Both the position numbers and the translations under genes were made by a program. A stretch of DNA of 14,361 bases from JACCYQ01 sp036675565 (GTDB taxonomy: Bacteria; Bacteroidota; Bacteroidia; Chitinophagales; Chitinophagaceae), in NCBI GenBank assembly GCA_036675565.1, contig JAKFER010000081.1, positions 1-14,361 on the forward strand, in the 5' to 3' direction. A model generated the notes under the pieces. It was not told where the DNA came from. It did not search any database and saw only the letters and a list, made by a program, of their open reading frames with translations. Below, in pieces: positions 7,359 through 14,361 of the stretch (within the stretch, counting starts at the first letter, position 1; each line of letters begins with the position of its first letter).

Positions 7359-8702
7359 ATGATCAAGCAAAATTTCAAGGGTAATCAATCATTCATCATA
7401 GCCATTTCATTTATCTCTGCCCTGGGCGGATATTTATTTGGATTTGACTTTGCAGTGATTTCCGGTGCCTTGCCTTTTTTAAGAACAGAATTTGGCCTGG
7501 ATGTTTGGGAAGAAGGATTTTTAACCGGCTCCCTGGGGTTGGGATGTATAGCGGGTTGTTTATTTATTGGCGTATTTACAGACCGGTACGGTCGTAAGCC
7601 CGGATTGTTACTCGCTGCTTTGATATTTGCATTATCATCCGCCGGCATGGCATTTTCGCAGGGGTTCGCGTTTTTTGTAACCATGCGTTTTGCCGCTGGT
7701 ATAGGCGTAGGCATGGCGTCCATGCTGAGCCCGATGTATATTGCAGAAGTTTCTCCTGCGGCTGTGCGTGGCCGTAATGTAGCTATTAACCAATTAACTA
7801 TTGTGATTGGTATTTTAGTCACCAACCTGGTTAATTATAGCCTTGCAGATGAAGGAGTTGATGCATGGCGCTGGATGTTTGGCCTTGGAATAGTACCCTC
7901 TGCTTTATTTTTCCTCGGTGTTTTATGGTTACCTGAAAGCCCTCGGTGGTTAATTAAGGCTGGTAAAACAGCCAGGGCAAAAACCATTCTACAAAAGATA
8001 GGTGATGATGAATATGCTGTTCAATCTGTTTCAGAAATTCAATCTTCATTTTCCAATAATGCCAACCCGGTAAAAAATTTATTTCAAAAAAGTATACGGC
8101 CAGCTATTGTAATTGGGATTACACTGGCTGTCTTTCAACAATTATGTGGCATCAATGTAGTTTTCAATTATACATCTACCATTTTTGAATCCGTTGGTGC
8201 TGATCTTGACCGGCAGTTATTTGAAACTATTTCTATTGGTATAGTGAACCTTTTATTCACCTTAGTGGCTATGTGGCAGGTAGATAAACTGGGTCGCAGG
8301 CCATTGATGCTGGCCGGATCACTGGGCCTGTCCATATTATACATTGTACTTGCATTCTTATTGCAAAACGATTTTTCAGCTGCATGGATCTCCGTATTTG
8401 TTTTATTGGCCATTGCTGTTTATGCCAGTTCACTGGCCCCGGTTACCTGGGTCCTGATATCAGAAATATTTCCCAACCAGATACGCGGTAAGGCAACCTC
8501 GCTTGCCATAGTGTGTTTATGGGCAGCCTACTTTATTCTTGTTTTTACTTTTCCTGTACTGGCAGAAATCCTGGGCACCTATGGACCTTTCTATGTCTAT
8601 GCCATTATATGTTTACTGGGTTTTTTCTTTATTAAAAAACGGGTGCATGAAACAAAAGGACAAACCCTTGAACAACTTGAACACAGTATAAAAGCACATT
8701 AG
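7359..8702 (+). CDS. Sugar-porter-family MFS transporter (XylE/GLUT-like, probable sugar:H+ symporter)
   Basis: This is an inner-membrane sugar uptake protein of 447 residues with 12 predicted membrane helices. Sugar-porter signatures appear in order: GGYLFGFDFAVISGALPF in helix 1, DRYGRKP after helix 2, VRGRNVAINQL (Q145, helix 5), PESPRWL after helix 6, FQQLCGIN in helix 7 (Q260, Q261, N266), DKLGRRP after helix 8, PVTWVLISEIFPNQIRG in helix 10 (W364), and a C-terminal ETKGQTLEQLE replacing the usual PETKG. Residues matching the sugar contacts of E. coli XylE (Q168, Q288, Q289, N294, W392) are all kept, so a hexose or pentose monosaccharide is plausible. It is the first gene after the candidate operator and lies 14 nt before the DUF5107 gene. 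The actual sugar and the coupling ion cannot be read from sequence alone. Confidence 0.95.
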   Translation: MIKQNFKGNQSFIIAISFISALGGYLFGFDFAVISGALPFLRTEFGLDVWEEGFLTGSLGLGCIAGCLFIGVFTDRYGRKPGLLLAALIFALSSAGMAFSQGFAFFVTMRFAAGIGVGMASMLSPMYIAEVSPAAVRGRNVAINQLTIVIGILVTNLVNYSLADEGVDAWRWMFGLGIVPSALFFLGVLWLPESPRWLIKAGKTARAKTILQKIGDDEYAVQSVSEIQSSFSNNANPVKNLFQKSIRPAIVIGITLAVFQQLCGINVVFNYTSTIFESVGADLDRQLFETISIGIVNLLFTLVAMWQVDKLGRRPLMLAGSLGLSILYIVLAFLLQNDFSAAWISVFVLLAIAVYASSLAPVTWVLISEIFPNQIRGKATSLAIVCLWAAYFILVFTFPVLAEILGTYGPFYVYAIICLLGFFFIKKRVHETKGQTLEQLEHSIKAH

Positions 8703-8716
8703 AATCTTAAGTTAAT

Positions 8717-11700
8717 ATGAGTGAATCTTATGTAAAAATATGGGAGGAGGAAGTCATCATTCCAACATATGAAACCGGGGAACCAGAAAAGAACCCGATG
8801 TTTTTTGAAAAGCGGGTGTACCAGGGAAGCAGTGGTGCGGTATATCCAAATCCTATTATTGAAAAAATTTACGACGATAAAACAGACAAGAAATACAATG
8901 CAGTTTTTCTTGAGAACCACTATATAAAATTGATGGTTCTCCCACAATTGGGTGGCCGTATTCAAATGGCCTATGACAAAATCGGGAATCGTCATTTCAT
9001 CTATTATAATGAAGTAATAAAACCTGCATTAGTGGGACTTTGTGGTCCATGGATTTCAGGTGGTATTGAATTTAACTGGCCGCAACATCACCGTCCAAGC
9101 ACTTTTGAGCCGGTTGATTATGCTGTTGAAGAAAATAAGGATGGCAGCAAAACCATTTGGGTAAACGAAATAGAAAAAATGTTTCGTACCAAGGGAATGG
9201 CCGGTTTCACCCTGCACCCGGGCAAAGCCTACATTGAAATTAAAGTGAAGTTATTTAACCGGACTTCAATACCTCAAACCTTTTTATGGTGGGCTAATCC
9301 GGCTGTTAAAGTCAACGACCATTATCAATCCATTTTTCCACCGGATGTACATGCCGTTTTTGATCATGGCAAACGGGATGTTAGTTCCTTCCCGCTTGCT
9401 ACAGGAGAATATTATAAAGTTGATTACTCACCGGGTACCGATATCTCACGTTATAAAAATATTCCAGTTCCTACATCTTATATGGCTATTCATTCTGCAT
9501 ATGATTTTATAGGCGGATATGAACATGATAGCCAGGCAGGATTATTACACGTGGCTAATCACCATATATCACCCGGGAAAAAACAATGGACCTGGGGCTA
9601 TGGTGATTTTGGTCAGGCCTGGGACCGAAACCTAACAGATGAAAATGGACCTTATATAGAATTAATGACCGGGGTTTTTACCGATAATCAACCTGATTTT
9701 TCATGGCTGATGCCTTATGAAGAAAAATCTTTTACCCAGTATTTTTTACCCTATCGTGAATTAGGAACGATATCCAATGCAAATCAGGATCTGCTGCTTC
9801 ATTACAGCTTTCACAAAGATTTTGTTATGGTGAAATTGTTTGCCACTTCCTTACAGGAAAATCTTTCACTAAAAATAAATGCAGGTAATAAAACAATTTT
9901 TCTTCAACAAATAAATCTTAGCCCGGAAAATAGTTACAGTCATAAAATAGCTGTTTCATCTGCCCTTAAAGAAGAAGAATTTTTAGTGACTGTGTATAAC
10001 AGTCATGATGAAGAAATTTTGAGATATCAACCTGAACAAAATGCAAAATCTGAAATCCCTTTACCTGCAACAGAACCTTTACCGCCTGGTGAAATAACCA
10101 CCAATGAAAGTTTGTATTTAACCGGCCTGCATCTTGAACAATACCGTCATGCTACATTAAATCCTGTTGCTTATTATGAAGAAGCCTTGAAAAGAGATGC
10201 AGGTGATGTGCGTAATAATAACGCACTTGGGCTCTGGTATTTGCGCAGGGGAAAGATCAAAGAAAGTGAAACATATTTCCGTAAAGCAATAGAAACCTTA
10301 ACCCAAAGAAACAGCAATCCTTATCATGGGGAAGCTTTTTATAATCTTGGTGTTTGCCTCCAATGGCAAGGCAGAAATGATGAAGCCTATACCCATTATT
10401 ATAAAGCAACCTGGAACAGTGCCATGCAACCCAATAGTTTTTTTGCCCTGGCACAGTTAGACTGCAAGGCAAGGAAATATCAATCAGCTTTGCATCATGT
10501 ACAAAGAGCTATTGATGTGAATGCCGGGAATATCAAAGCAATGGCATTGAAAGCAACCTTATTGCGGAAGCTTAACCTTTTTAATGAAGCATTGCAGGTT
10601 TGTGATCAATCGCTTCAACAGGATCATTTTAACCTGGCTGTTTATTTTGAGAAAAGCAAGCTGTTAAGATGGATGCAGGAAGAAGAAATGGCATCTCATG
10701 TTTTGCATACTGCATTTTCAATATCGAGAGGTGCGCCAAATAATTTTATTGAATATGCTGTTGATTTTGCTGCAGCCGGATTATATGAAGAAGCCATTGA
10801 GTGGCTGACATTTTATTTATCCAACATTCCGGGTGCAACAAATCCGATGTTAAGCTATTGCCTGGGCTGGAACTATGACTTGGCAGGGGATAAAGTCAAT
10901 GCAAAAAAATATTTTCTCAAAGGAACTAATGCTTCACCAGACTATTGCTTTCCCAGTAAAATCGAGGAGATTTTTATGCTGGAAAAAGCATTAGAATATA
11001 ATCCTGCAGACAGTAAAGCCAATTATTATCTTGGCTGTTTATGGTATGATAAAAGACAGTATACGGACGCAATGCAATGCTGGGAGCGTTCTGTAAAATT
11101 GGATAATTCATTTCCTGCTTCCTACCGAAACCTGGGCATTGCCTATTTCAATAAGAAGAGGGATTCGCAAAAGGCTTTAGACTGTTTTGAAAAAGCTTTC
11201 AGTTTAAATCAGAACGATGCACGCATACTCATGGAGCTGGACCAGTTAAATAAAAGATTGAATATGCCCGCTGAAGAAAGATTGGCTTTTCTTGAAAAGC
11301 ACCTGGAGCAGGTAATGAAGCGGGATGATCTTTACCTGGAAATGATTTCCCTATACAATATTACAGGTAAAACCAAAATCGCATTTGATCTTTTAATGAA
11401 ACGAAAATTTCATCCCTGGGAAGGTGGCGAGGGTAAAGTTTCTGTCCAATACAAATCCTGTCTTATTCAATTGGCAAGGAATAAGATAAATGCAAAACAT
11501 TTTGAAGATGCCATCATATATCTTCAGCAGGCACAGGTTTACCCTCCAAACCTGGGAGAGGGAAAATTAGCCGGCACACAGGAAAATGAAATATTTTATT
11601 GGTTAGGTATAGCCTATGAAGGTTTAAAAAATGAAGAAATGGCAATCAACTGTTTTGAGAAAGGCACAATGGGATCTTACAAACCTTCGGTGGCAATATT

Positions 11701-12067
11701 CTATAATGATCCTCAACCGGAAGCTATTTTTTACCAGGGACTGGCCTGGGAAAAATTAAATAATCCCGAAAAAGCAGCCGGTATTTTTAATGGGTTGATT
11801 GAATATGGTAAAAACCATTTTAATGATGAAATAGCCCTGGATTATTTTGCTGTTTCATTGCCAGACTTATTGATTTTTGATGATGATCTTAATAAACGCA
11901 ATAAGCTGCATTGCACTTATATGATGGCGTTAGGTAGTCTTGGACAGAAAGATATTATCAAATCACGTTCATTTTTTGATGAAGTCCTGATGCTTGATGG
12001 AGTACATGCCGGGGCCAGGTATCACCAAAAACTAATCCCGCATGTTGATTTGCAAAGTGCAGGGTAA
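8717..12067 (+). CDS. DUF5107 (galactose-mutarotase-like) domain protein with C-terminal TPR array
   Basis: This is a large protein of 1116 residues with no signal peptide or membrane segment, so probably cytoplasmic. Residues ~45-350 match the DUF5107 type, a beta-rich fold of the galactose-mutarotase superfamily: LPQLGGRIQMAYDK, GPWISGGIEFNWPQHHRP (E118, H124, H125), WWANPAV (191-197), QAWDRNLTDENGPYIEL (E315) and LMPYEEKSFTQYFLPYRELG. Residues ~350-460 form a beta-rich linker domain. From ~469 to the end there are tetratricopeptide-like helix pairs, clearest around NNNALGLWYLRRGKIKESE, AFYNLGVCLQWQGRNDEAY, ANYYLGCLWYDKRQYTDAM and SYRNLGIAYFNKKRDSQKA. No biochemical function is known to me. 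The mutarotase-like fold occurs in epimerases, lyases and domains of glycoside hydrolases, so an intracellular role on imported sugars is reasonable. Its place between two sugar porters, 14 nt and 30 nt away, supports this. E118, H124/H125 and E315 are candidate functional residues by inference only. Confidence 0.85.
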   Translation: MSESYVKIWEEEVIIPTYETGEPEKNPMFFEKRVYQGSSGAVYPNPIIEKIYDDKTDKKYNAVFLENHYIKLMVLPQLGGRIQMAYDKIGNRHFIYYNEVIKPALVGLCGPWISGGIEFNWPQHHRPSTFEPVDYAVEENKDGSKTIWVNEIEKMFRTKGMAGFTLHPGKAYIEIKVKLFNRTSIPQTFLWWANPAVKVNDHYQSIFPPDVHAVFDHGKRDVSSFPLATGEYYKVDYSPGTDISRYKNIPVPTSYMAIHSAYDFIGGYEHDSQAGLLHVANHHISPGKKQWTWGYGDFGQAWDRNLTDENGPYIELMTGVFTDNQPDFSWLMPYEEKSFTQYFLPYRELGTISNANQDLLLHYSFHKDFVMVKLFATSLQENLSLKINAGNKTIFLQQINLSPENSYSHKIAVSSALKEEEFLVTVYNSHDEEILRYQPEQNAKSEIPLPATEPLPPGEITTNESLYLTGLHLEQYRHATLNPVAYYEEALKRDAGDVRNNNALGLWYLRRGKIKESETYFRKAIETLTQRNSNPYHGEAFYNLGVCLQWQGRNDEAYTHYYKATWNSAMQPNSFFALAQLDCKARKYQSALHHVQRAIDVNAGNIKAMALKATLLRKLNLFNEALQVCDQSLQQDHFNLAVYFEKSKLLRWMQEEEMASHVLHTAFSISRGAPNNFIEYAVDFAAAGLYEEAIEWLTFYLSNIPGATNPMLSYCLGWNYDLAGDKVNAKKYFLKGTNASPDYCFPSKIEEIFMLEKALEYNPADSKANYYLGCLWYDKRQYTDAMQCWERSVKLDNSFPASYRNLGIAYFNKKRDSQKALDCFEKAFSLNQNDARILMELDQLNKRLNMPAEERLAFLEKHLEQVMKRDDLYLEMISLYNITGKTKIAFDLLMKRKFHPWEGGEGKVSVQYKSCLIQLARNKINAKHFEDAIIYLQQAQVYPPNLGEGKLAGTQENEIFYWLGIAYEGLKNEEMAINCFEKGTMGSYKPSVAIFYNDPQPEAIFYQGLAWEKLNNPEKAAGIFNGLIEYGKNHFNDEIALDYFAVSLPDLLIFDDDLNKRNKLHCTYMMALGSLGQKDIIKSRSFFDEVLMLDGVHAGARYHQKLIPHVDLQSAG

Positions 12068-12097
12068 TATGAATGGCGTCTTTAATTATTCAACGAT

Positions 12098-13492
12098 TTG
12101 TTTAAAAAATTCAGTTTGCAAAAAACACCTGGTTTTCTTTTTCTCTTACTCATAGTTATTGTTGCTTCTTTTGGTGGCTTACTATTCGGATTTGATATGG
12201 CAGTTATATCCGGTGTAATCCCATTTGTTGAAAAACAGTTCCATTTATCTGCCGCAGAGGTTGGTTTTTTTGTTTCTTCCGCCCTGGCAGGATGCGTGGC
12301 TGGTGTTGCATTGGCGGGCTCTTTAAGCGACAGCATTGGAAGAAAAATACCCCTGGTCATTGCCGCGATATTATTTTTATTATCGGCTATCGGGTGTTCT
12401 TTATTGAGCAATTTATCGTGGCTGATCATAGCAAGGATAACAGGTGGCATAGGCGTAGGCATTGCCTCCATTGTGGTTCCATTATATATTTCTGAAATAG
12501 CACCTGCTAAAATCCGCGGACGGCTGGTCACCTGTTTTCAGTTGGCGATTACCGTAGGTATATTGGCAGCATATCTTACCAATGCTTATTTATTAAATTA
12601 TGCAAACAGCCATCAAAGCCTGCAGGCTGGAAATCTATTTAATTTATTATTTGTAAACGAAGTTTGGCGTGGTATGTTCAGTATTGAAATCATACCTGCT
12701 TTTATTTTTTTTACAGGATTGCTATTTATACCAGAGAGTCCCCGTTGGTTAATCATGAAAGGCAGGGATAAAGAAGCTGCATTGATTCTTAGTAAAATAA
12801 ATTATGGAAATGAAGTGGTTGGCACAACTTCATTAACACCTTTACACAGCGAAAAGGGAAGCTATAGGGATTTGTTTTCTAAACGTTTTCGTAAAGCATT
12901 ATTCCTTGGTATTTTATTACCACTATTTTCACAACTGAGTGGCATCAATGCCATTATTTACTACGGTCCTTCAATTTTAACGGGTGCCGGTGTGGATGTT
13001 TCCGATTCTTTTTTAAGCCAGGTTATATTGGGTGCTGCTAATTTGTTATTTACACTCGTAGCTATCTGGAAAGTTGATGAACTGGGAAGGCGACCATTAT
13101 ACATAGTTGGTACATTGGGTGCTGCCGTAAGTTTGTTTGTAACGGGGTTGCTTTTTTATATGGGCTATACAACCAGTCTTTTGTTATTGGTATGCGTGCT
13201 GGTTTTCCTGGCTTGTTTTGCATTTTCAATAGGACCATTAAAATTTGTGGTTGCATCAGAGATCTTTCCGGCAAGTATTCGTGGCAGGGGAATGGCTGTA
13301 AGTGTCATGGTGATGTGGGTTGCGGATATGATCATGGGCCAGGTTACACCTATGCTTCTCCGTGAGTTTGGTACAGCCTTTACTTTTTTTATATTTTCAA
13401 TATTTTGCCTGGTCGCATTTATAACAGTATACAAATTACTGCCTGAAACAAAAGGAAAATCTTTGGAAGAAATCGAATTATCATGGAGATAA
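12098..13492 (+). CDS. Second sugar-porter-family MFS transporter, apparent TTG start
   Basis: This is an inner-membrane sugar transporter of about 464 residues with 12 helices. Signatures are GGLLFGFDMAVISGVIPF in helix 1, DSIGRKIP, KIRGRLVTCFQL (Q148), PESPRWL, FSQLSGIN in helix 7 (S278, Q279, N284), DELGRRP, PLKFVVASEIFPASIRG in helix 10 (F383) and PETKGKSLEEIE at the end. It has a ~15-residue longer extracytoplasmic loop (NYANSHQSLQAGN) before helix 6 than its neighbour. Two sugar-contact positions differ from XylE and from the neighbour: Ser for the first Gln of QQ and Phe for the helix-10 Trp. The open frame begins after a stop at 12083 and has no ATG before Met34 inside helix 1. TTG at 12098 gives a normal N-terminus (MFKKFSLQKTPG). 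Alternatively, ATG 12069 would join this frame if the A6 run at 12104-12109 had one more A. The substrate is unknown. Confidence 0.92.
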   Translation: MFKKFSLQKTPGFLFLLLIVIVASFGGLLFGFDMAVISGVIPFVEKQFHLSAAEVGFFVSSALAGCVAGVALAGSLSDSIGRKIPLVIAAILFLLSAIGCSLLSNLSWLIIARITGGIGVGIASIVVPLYISEIAPAKIRGRLVTCFQLAITVGILAAYLTNAYLLNYANSHQSLQAGNLFNLLFVNEVWRGMFSIEIIPAFIFFTGLLFIPESPRWLIMKGRDKEAALILSKINYGNEVVGTTSLTPLHSEKGSYRDLFSKRFRKALFLGILLPLFSQLSGINAIIYYGPSILTGAGVDVSDSFLSQVILGAANLLFTLVAIWKVDELGRRPLYIVGTLGAAVSLFVTGLLFYMGYTTSLLLLVCVLVFLACFAFSIGPLKFVVASEIFPASIRGRGMAVSVMVMWVADMIMGQVTPMLLREFGTAFTFFIFSIFCLVAFITVYKLLPETKGKSLEEIELSWR

Positions 13493-13507
13493 TTTGTTAG
13501 CCCCTGG

Positions 13508-13532
13508 TTGAAATACAAAACAAAATACTTTG
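13508..13532 (+). promoter_or_regulatory. Weak candidate promoter before the dehydrogenase gene
   Basis: A TTG (13508-13510) lies 15 nt before TACTTTG (13526-13532), a one-base-short version of the Bacteroidota -7 box, and the box ends 21 nt before the ATG at 13554. The 61-nt gap is longer than others in the operon, so an internal promoter is possible. Readthrough from the transporter gene is equally plausible, since no terminator hairpin was seen. Confidence 0.2.
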
Positions 13533-13553
13533 CTATAAATAAATTAAAAAGCT

Positions 13554-14315
13554 ATGGATTTTAATGGAAAAACAGTTGTGATAACAGGTGCGGCAAAAGG
13601 GATGGGGGCCGCATGTGCACAGAAATTTTTTAAAGAAGGTGCTAACCTTGTTTTATTGGATACTGTATATGAAGAAACCGGGAACCAGGATACCGGGAAG
13701 CTTTATATCAAATGTGATGTTTCAGTAGAAAAGGAGGTTGAAAAAGCCATGGAGAAGGCACAGCTGGCATTTGGGCGAATTGATATTTTAATAAATAATG
13801 CCGGCATACAACGTTATGGAACGGTTACCGAAACAACATCAGATGAATGGGATCATGTAATGACTGTGAATTTGAAGAGTCAATTTTTGTGCTCAAAATA
13901 TGCCATTCCACATATGCTTAAAATGAATGCAGGTGTTATCATAAACATGGCCAGCGTGCAGGCATTCTTAAGCCAAAATAATGTTGCGGCATATTCCACA
14001 GCAAAAACCGCTATACTGGGTTTAACAAGATGTATTGCTATTGATTACGCACCGGAAATCAGGTGTGTTGCGGTCTGCCCTGGTACCATTGATACACCCA
14101 TGTTAAGAGATGCGATCAATCTTTCTCCAGACCCTGAAGTCGTAATGCAGGAATGTATTGATATGCATCTTACAGGCAGAATTGGAACACCAGAAGAAGT
14201 GGCGGAATTGGTTTTATTTTTAAGCAGTGAAAAAGCTTCATTCATTACCGGCCAGGCTTTTCGGGTTGATGGGGGTATGGGTATCTCCATTGCCGGCAGT
14301 AAAAGAGATAGTTGA
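13554..14315 (+). CDS. Short-chain dehydrogenase/reductase, NAD(H)-type, probable sugar or sugar-acid dehydrogenase
   Basis: This is a cytoplasmic classical SDR of 253 residues, the usual length. It has the dinucleotide motif TGAAKGMG (11-18), an Asp at the end of beta strand 2 (D36 in LVLLD) that favours NAD(H) over NADP(H), CDVS, NNAG (81-84), VNLKSQF, and the catalytic Ser134, Tyr147 and Lys151 (YSTAK). The IRCVAVCPGTIDTPML segment and the C-terminal FITGQAFRVDGG are also classical. The IRC..VCPGT.DTP wording recalls the family of 2-keto-3-deoxy-L-fuconate dehydrogenases and DHRS6/BDH2, but similar SDRs oxidise fucose, rhamnose-derived acids, glucose or other alcohols. Being last in an operon with two sugar porters, it probably oxidises an imported sugar or its acid derivative. 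The general FabG-like label would also fit. The start is set by the first ATG, right before the first beta strand. Confidence 0.93.
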   Translation: MDFNGKTVVITGAAKGMGAACAQKFFKEGANLVLLDTVYEETGNQDTGKLYIKCDVSVEKEVEKAMEKAQLAFGRIDILINNAGIQRYGTVTETTSDEWDHVMTVNLKSQFLCSKYAIPHMLKMNAGVIINMASVQAFLSQNNVAAYSTAKTAILGLTRCIAIDYAPEIRCVAVCPGTIDTPMLRDAINLSPDPEVVMQECIDMHLTGRIGTPEEVAELVLFLSSEKASFITGQAFRVDGGMGISIAGSKRDS

Positions 14316-14335
14316 TTGGTTGATTTGTTGATTTG
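14312..14335 (+). repeat. Three tandem 8-bp repeats (TTGATTKG) after the dehydrogenase stop
   Basis: TTGATTGG at 14312-14319 is followed by two identical TTGATTTG units at 14320-14327 and 14328-14335, overlapping the SDR stop codon (14313-14315). It is a short microsatellite-like tract, with no hairpin visible. Nothing else can be assigned in the remaining 26 nt to the window edge. Confidence 0.6.
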
Positions 14336-14361
14336 AAAAATACAAATGGAATTGGGAATTA

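Noticed and set aside
7385..7825. 146-residue reverse-strand open frame inside the first MFS gene
   Set aside because: It is antisense to strongly conserved sugar-porter motifs, has low-complexity proline/asparagine-rich composition typical of a shadow frame, and matches no family I recognise.
12082..12531. 149-residue reverse-strand open frame over the second MFS start
   Set aside because: It mirrors the first MFS shadow frame in composition and position, as expected from antisense reading of related membrane-helix codons. It is not an independent gene.

Overview
This window looks like a carbohydrate-utilisation locus from a Bacteroidota genome. The signs are a SusC/SusD pair, a lipoprotein with a lysine/aspartate-rich export signal after its cysteine, AT-rich spacers without Shine-Dalgarno sequences, and TAnnTTTG-like promoter boxes. 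A member of the Chitinophagaceae or a related order is my guess from protein style; no rRNA or marker gene here fixes the taxonomy. All nine genes lie on the + strand. No tRNA, rRNA, CRISPR array, insertion sequence or integrase was seen.

Region 1 (1-6232) is the envelope part, a polysaccharide utilisation locus entered in the middle. It holds the C-terminal part of a SusC-type TonB-dependent transporter (cut by the window edge), a SusD-type surface lipoprotein, a secreted GH97 glycosidase starting 2 nt after the susD stop, and a secreted alpha/beta hydrolase resembling the CE7/AXE1 acetyl esterases. The spacing suggests one transcript for capture, deacylation and cleavage of an alpha-linked, probably acylated, glycan at the cell surface and in the periplasm.

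Region 2 (6233-7358) holds an AraC-family regulator and the spacers around it. A perfect 9-bp inverted repeat has its right arm over the araC start codon. The 148-nt spacer after araC carries a 20-bp direct repeat (16/20 identical, 30-bp period), a credible operator, followed by a TAAGTTTG promoter-like box.

Region 3 (7359-14315) is a probable catabolic operon: a sugar-porter MFS transporter, a 1116-residue apparently cytoplasmic DUF5107-TPR protein, a second sugar-porter MFS transporter with a different sugar-site signature, and an NAD-type short-chain dehydrogenase. It may have a second promoter before the dehydrogenase. The second transporter has no usable in-frame ATG, so either it starts at TTG or a one-base error or frameshift lies in an A6 run.

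Read together: SusCD imports oligosaccharides, GH97 and the esterase trim them, the two MFS proteins carry the products across the inner membrane, and the DUF5107 protein and dehydrogenase act on them inside. The least understood part is the DUF5107-TPR protein set between two distinct sugar porters.
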